Positions 60,500 to 64,000 of a DNA stretch of 64,000 bases are shown here, piece by piece; within the stretch, counting starts at the first letter, position 1, and each line of letters begins with the position of its first letter. This stretch comes from Alitta virens (lineage: Eukaryota; Annelida; Polychaeta; Phyllodocida; Nereididae). Location of the stretch: positions 50,337,199-50,401,198 of the forward strand of contig OW028576.1 in assembly GCA_932294295.1 (NCBI GenBank), given 5' to 3'. The translations under genes and the position numbers were made by a program. The notes beneath the pieces are model-generated. The model worked only from the letters and a program-made list of their open reading frames with translations. It made no database searches and had not been told where the DNA came from.

Positions 60500-62040
60500 G
60501 GAGATTGTGTTTTCTTCCTAAAGGCAGCACTACGAGCCGGTGCGAACTCCGGCCTTTCTCATAACCGATTTGCTGCTCCCCTAAAATCGGGGAGAGAAAT
60601 GCTTAAACGCATCGTCTGTACACATAGTACAGTGCGATGCCTTATTTCTTCCAAGAAGCCACTCACTGTGAAACTGGTTCGTACTATTTATTTTGACTGA
60701 AACTCTACTAAAGTCATGAAATTGATCAACTTGGAATTCCACCAACTGCAGAAGGTACTATTTTCGTCATGGCACTGAACAAGCGTTGTTACGGCATTGC
60801 GACGCCTTTTAAACGATCTATTTTTTACCGTATCCCTTGAGCTTTGCGTGAGTTCACAGAAAGACAGGTGCTACGCACCGGACAAGCGCCGTCTTTCGGC
60901 AGAAATTACACTGACTGAGACCATTGACTGGGCCTGTCAGTTTATGTTAATGCACTCAAAGTGATAATGGTTTGCTATCTGTAAGGTTTTGACACATGAT
61001 TACTAAATTGTTGTGACAATCGGAGCATATTTTTTTGTCTATGCAGGACAGGTCTCAGTCACCACTCTTAACGAATATTCATGAGGTGCAACGTCGTGAG
61101 CGAAAGTGAGGCTACCATTCCATCGCTGAAGTAGGTCATTCATGTAGACGTGTGTGCAAGGAGCACATAGACACTGTGTTAGGATTGCTTATTGTTGGAA
61201 TTCAGCAATGACAGTAAAATACACTAATGAGGGATTATCTCCTGGGTCATTTGCCAAAACAAAGATGTATTTTTATACGGGTTTTCCAGCTGGCAACACG
61301 AGGTGAGTTCCGAAGCATGCTGAGATTCTTTGTGTCGTTGCCATTGTGTACATTTGTCATGATCCTTTGCAAATTTTTGCAGTTGTAATTAATTAATAAT
61401 TAATGTACCAAATATGTACATGCATTATCATTTAAAATACTATTAAATAATGAATCAGGGCATTTACGTGGTCAACAATGTATATTTCATGATATTAGTA
61501 TTATCCCCAAAAGATATCTATAACCAATTTTTGCTTTTGTCATGTTATTATAAGTAATTAGTTTATTTATTATATAATTATGTTGTATTCATTCTTAAGT
61601 TTTGATGTTAACTGGTCAGATAGTTAACATGGTAAATAAAAAAATAACAAATGCATGAGCCAAAACAAATACCTAAAGATATCTTTGACATTAGAGAATG
61701 AAATCTTCAGAGATAACAGCATATCACATGCATGTGTTCCAGAGGCAATTAGGTGTTTGAACCCAAGAGTACTTGCAGTATAAATATATACCATAAAATC
61801 AACAAGGGGAGTAATGGGCACTGCTACCCCAAATTTTTTTTTTCTATATGCATTGAAAATCTTTTTAGACTGCTATTTACAATGTTTTTGTCAAGGCTAT
61901 TCCAGTATCTCACAATTCTACTTGGCCAGAATTATTTTCTGGTTAAATTATGTTATAACAATGATAGAGCATTTATAACTTATGACAATCTAATGCTGTC
62001 CTTGGTACTGATTTATATAGGAAGGACAAATAGATCAGAA
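60500..62040. other. Non-coding DNA
   Basis: 60520-60930 is GC-richer with short frames but no domain or splice pattern recognised. The remainder is AT-rich. Confidence 0.35.
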
Positions 62041-62059
62041 CTGACCTATCTCTCTCTGT

Positions 62060-62205
62060 CAATATCTGTCTATCTATCTATTTATCTATCTATCTATCTG
62101 TCTGTCTGGTCTATCTGTCTATTCATCTATAGATCTATAAATCTGTAGATCTATCTACTGTAGATCTATCTAAAGATCGATCTATCTATCTATCTATTTA
62201 GCCAA
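62060..62205. repeat. (TCTA)n microsatellite with TAGATC interruptions
   Basis: Runs of ctatctatctat broken by agatctatctac and similar units. Confidence 0.92.
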
Positions 62206-62639
62206 ATCAACGGATTCAATTCCCACAACAGCTTCCAAGCTTTGGGAGTTGACCCGCACTTACATTAAATTTATATGTATGCTGCCCACTGCCCAGTCAC
62301 CAGGTGTACATAGTTCTTTGCATCTTTTTTTTCCTTCTCTTTTTTTAACAAACTTTAGAGCTTCCATTAATGTGTAACAAGTCATCAGCAGTCTACTGCT
62401 GCATCAGGAATCAACAATGTTGCTATTAGGGGCCCAGGTAATACTTGTCATGCAAGGTAATGCATTGAAACAGTTTCTAATTCACAATATGGAACTGCAT
62501 GTAAAAAAACGACATTGGCAGTTGCTTATGATGACTATGTCTGATGTTTGCAGGCAAGAACCTAGAAGTAAAACCAGAACATGTGATCTCCGACCCAGGC
62601 ACTCTTCATGAGCTACATCCCAGCTGGACATTGATCGCA

Positions 62640-62815
62640 TGAGACATTAAATTGGAGGTGCCGTGTACTCGGTGTCTATGCTGAGGCAAGTAAAAGACCC
62701 CACCCATGGGGTAAATGTGTAACATGGTGTTGACTCCAAGCCTTATCATCTCATCATTACATCTGCCTCTGACCCCTGGTCATATAAGGTGACTAAGCTT
62801 CAGACCCAGTAGCAT
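62640..62815. repeat. Dispersed repeat copy with gctgaggcaagtaaaagacc
   Basis: Matches 20165-20290 in the same orientation and the 18035/23045 copies inverted. Part of the same interspersed family. Confidence 0.6.
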
Positions 62816-62819
62816 TTGG

Positions 62820-64000
62820 ACATTGAAAACATTGAAATTAAGTAACTTGCAACGACAGTGGCAGCAGCCAATTAAGGCGGTGTGAAGATTTCCCCCAATC
62901 TTGGAGACTTTGAGGGTTAACAACCTTATAAATTTCATCGATTGGAGACTAATTATTGGCAAAAAACCTTTTTGATCATGAATTATTTAAAAAATACGTT
63001 CGACACACTAGACAATATTGGAGATTGGACGGTAATTTTCAAAACAATGGTTGTCATTCTTTTTGTGCATCGGAATATTGCTACTTTTAATGCATCCAGA
63101 AATATACCCTGCTCAAATATCATATTCATGAATTTTGTTAAAATACCAGCAAATACGCCAAACAGGGTGTCCACCTACCATGCATTTATAATGTACAGAG
63201 ATATTGTTGTAATGCTTGAAGAAAATGGTCAATAAATTTGAATTTGAATTGGGAAGTACAGACACACCCAGTCAATCAAGATACCCTTCAGCCATTACTT
63301 TGGCCGTAAAAAGCACAAGATGACCATGTTTTTATGATTTTTCCAAGTAAATGACATAGTATGATATACTATATGTACAGGTTTTGTTGAATTTTGTACT
63401 TCGCAAAAGACTCATAACTTCAACTGAGGCTTCTAACTTACCTATTCAATATTAAATGTTGTGCTTTTAGGAATAAGTTATTTAAATGTGTATTTTATAA
63501 ATATTTGATAGATATCTTTAAAATTTCAATCATTACAGAGATTACAGTTTGTGATTATCCTGAATTGACAGAAATTGTTCTGTCTTGCACCTCGTTTCAA
63601 TTATCAATTAATTTGCTTAAATGGTAAAGCCATGTTAGGCATTTTTCAATTTAAAAAATCTTGGTTCAAAACATATATTTGTCCTGCAAACACTGACAAA
63701 AAAAGCTTATTTTAACTTTATTATTTTTTTAGATCAATTTTTATCAGAAGATTGCTTATGTTGAAAGAATTGTATATACAGAAATCCAAACCCATTCAAG
63801 TCTGTTTGCTTCAGGCTGAAAGAATGACACTTACATTCATAAGCAAGTGAAAAATACTGATTAATCTCAACTGACTCACAGAATACATTATGCAACGAGG
63901 TGTAGTTTGAAAAATAGCCAAATTCTGACAAAATGGTATAATTTCTGAAAATTCAGGATAATCACTGACTCTAATCTCTACTATGATTAAAACTGAAAAG
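62820..64000. other. Non-coding AT-rich DNA to the window end
   Basis: The longest frame is 97 codons (62942-63235) and ends in a Met/Ile/Asn-rich, AT-driven composition. No recognised domain. Confidence 0.35.

Noticed and set aside
61753..62148. 131-codon frame ending in a Ser/Ile/Tyr-rich tail
   Set aside because: The tail is the TCTA microsatellite and the rest has no recognisable protein character.

Overview
The window is animal nuclear DNA. It is AT-rich, its genes are broken by GT-AG introns, and it has a CLASP gene, an animal-type cGAS/Mab-21-like gene and many class I and class II transposons. No bacterial operon, Shine-Dalgarno pattern or CRISPR is visible. The mix of ankyrin-fused Mab-21 genes, THAP-DDE plus SWIM-YqaJ transposons, hAT and Ty3/gypsy elements suggests a marine invertebrate such as a mollusc, echinoderm or other non-vertebrate. 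I cannot name the species.

Layout. 0.7-7.9 kb (+): the 3' half of a CLASP microtubule plus-end gene with introns kept but coding sequence broken (frameshifts in two exons, an in-frame TGA, missing exons), so probably an unprocessed pseudogene. 8-16 kb: mostly non-coding AT-rich DNA with a TC microsatellite, MITEs, two tRNA-derived SINE heads and a degraded copy of the last cGAS-like exon. 16-27.6 kb (-): a cGAS-like receptor gene (helical N-terminus, ankyrin repeats, Mab-21 nucleotidyltransferase) with a 9.5-kb repeat-filled intron and one in-frame TAA. 28.5-36.1 kb: a convergent pair made of a SWIM/YqaJ gene (+) and a THAP-DDE transposase gene (-), the two-gene arrangement of ISL2EU-like transposons. 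Both are decayed, and a 1.67-kb foldback element sits in the first intron of the YqaJ gene. 36.8-39.2 kb: a 2.34-kb non-autonomous Mutator-like element with a 9-bp target duplication. It carries a second copy of the foldback arm plus the neighbouring intron flank. 39.5-44.6 kb (-): a complete Ty3/gypsy retrotransposon with identical 199-bp LTRs, a 5-bp target duplication and one uninterrupted gag-pol frame, the youngest insertion here. 45-48 kb: MITEs and short repeats. 48.7-52.6 kb (+): a hAT transposon with a two-exon transposase that has a single in-frame TAA. 52.6-64 kb: mainly non-coding DNA with minisatellites, a TCTA microsatellite and dispersed repeats.

The genes do not form a pathway. 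The main themes are a decaying cytoskeletal gene, a probable innate-immune nucleotide-signalling gene that was locally duplicated, and layered transposon activity. Three unrelated reading frames (CLASP, cGAS-like, hAT) are each cut by one in-frame nonsense codon, while the gypsy frame is clean over 1,367 codons. That argues against general base-calling error.
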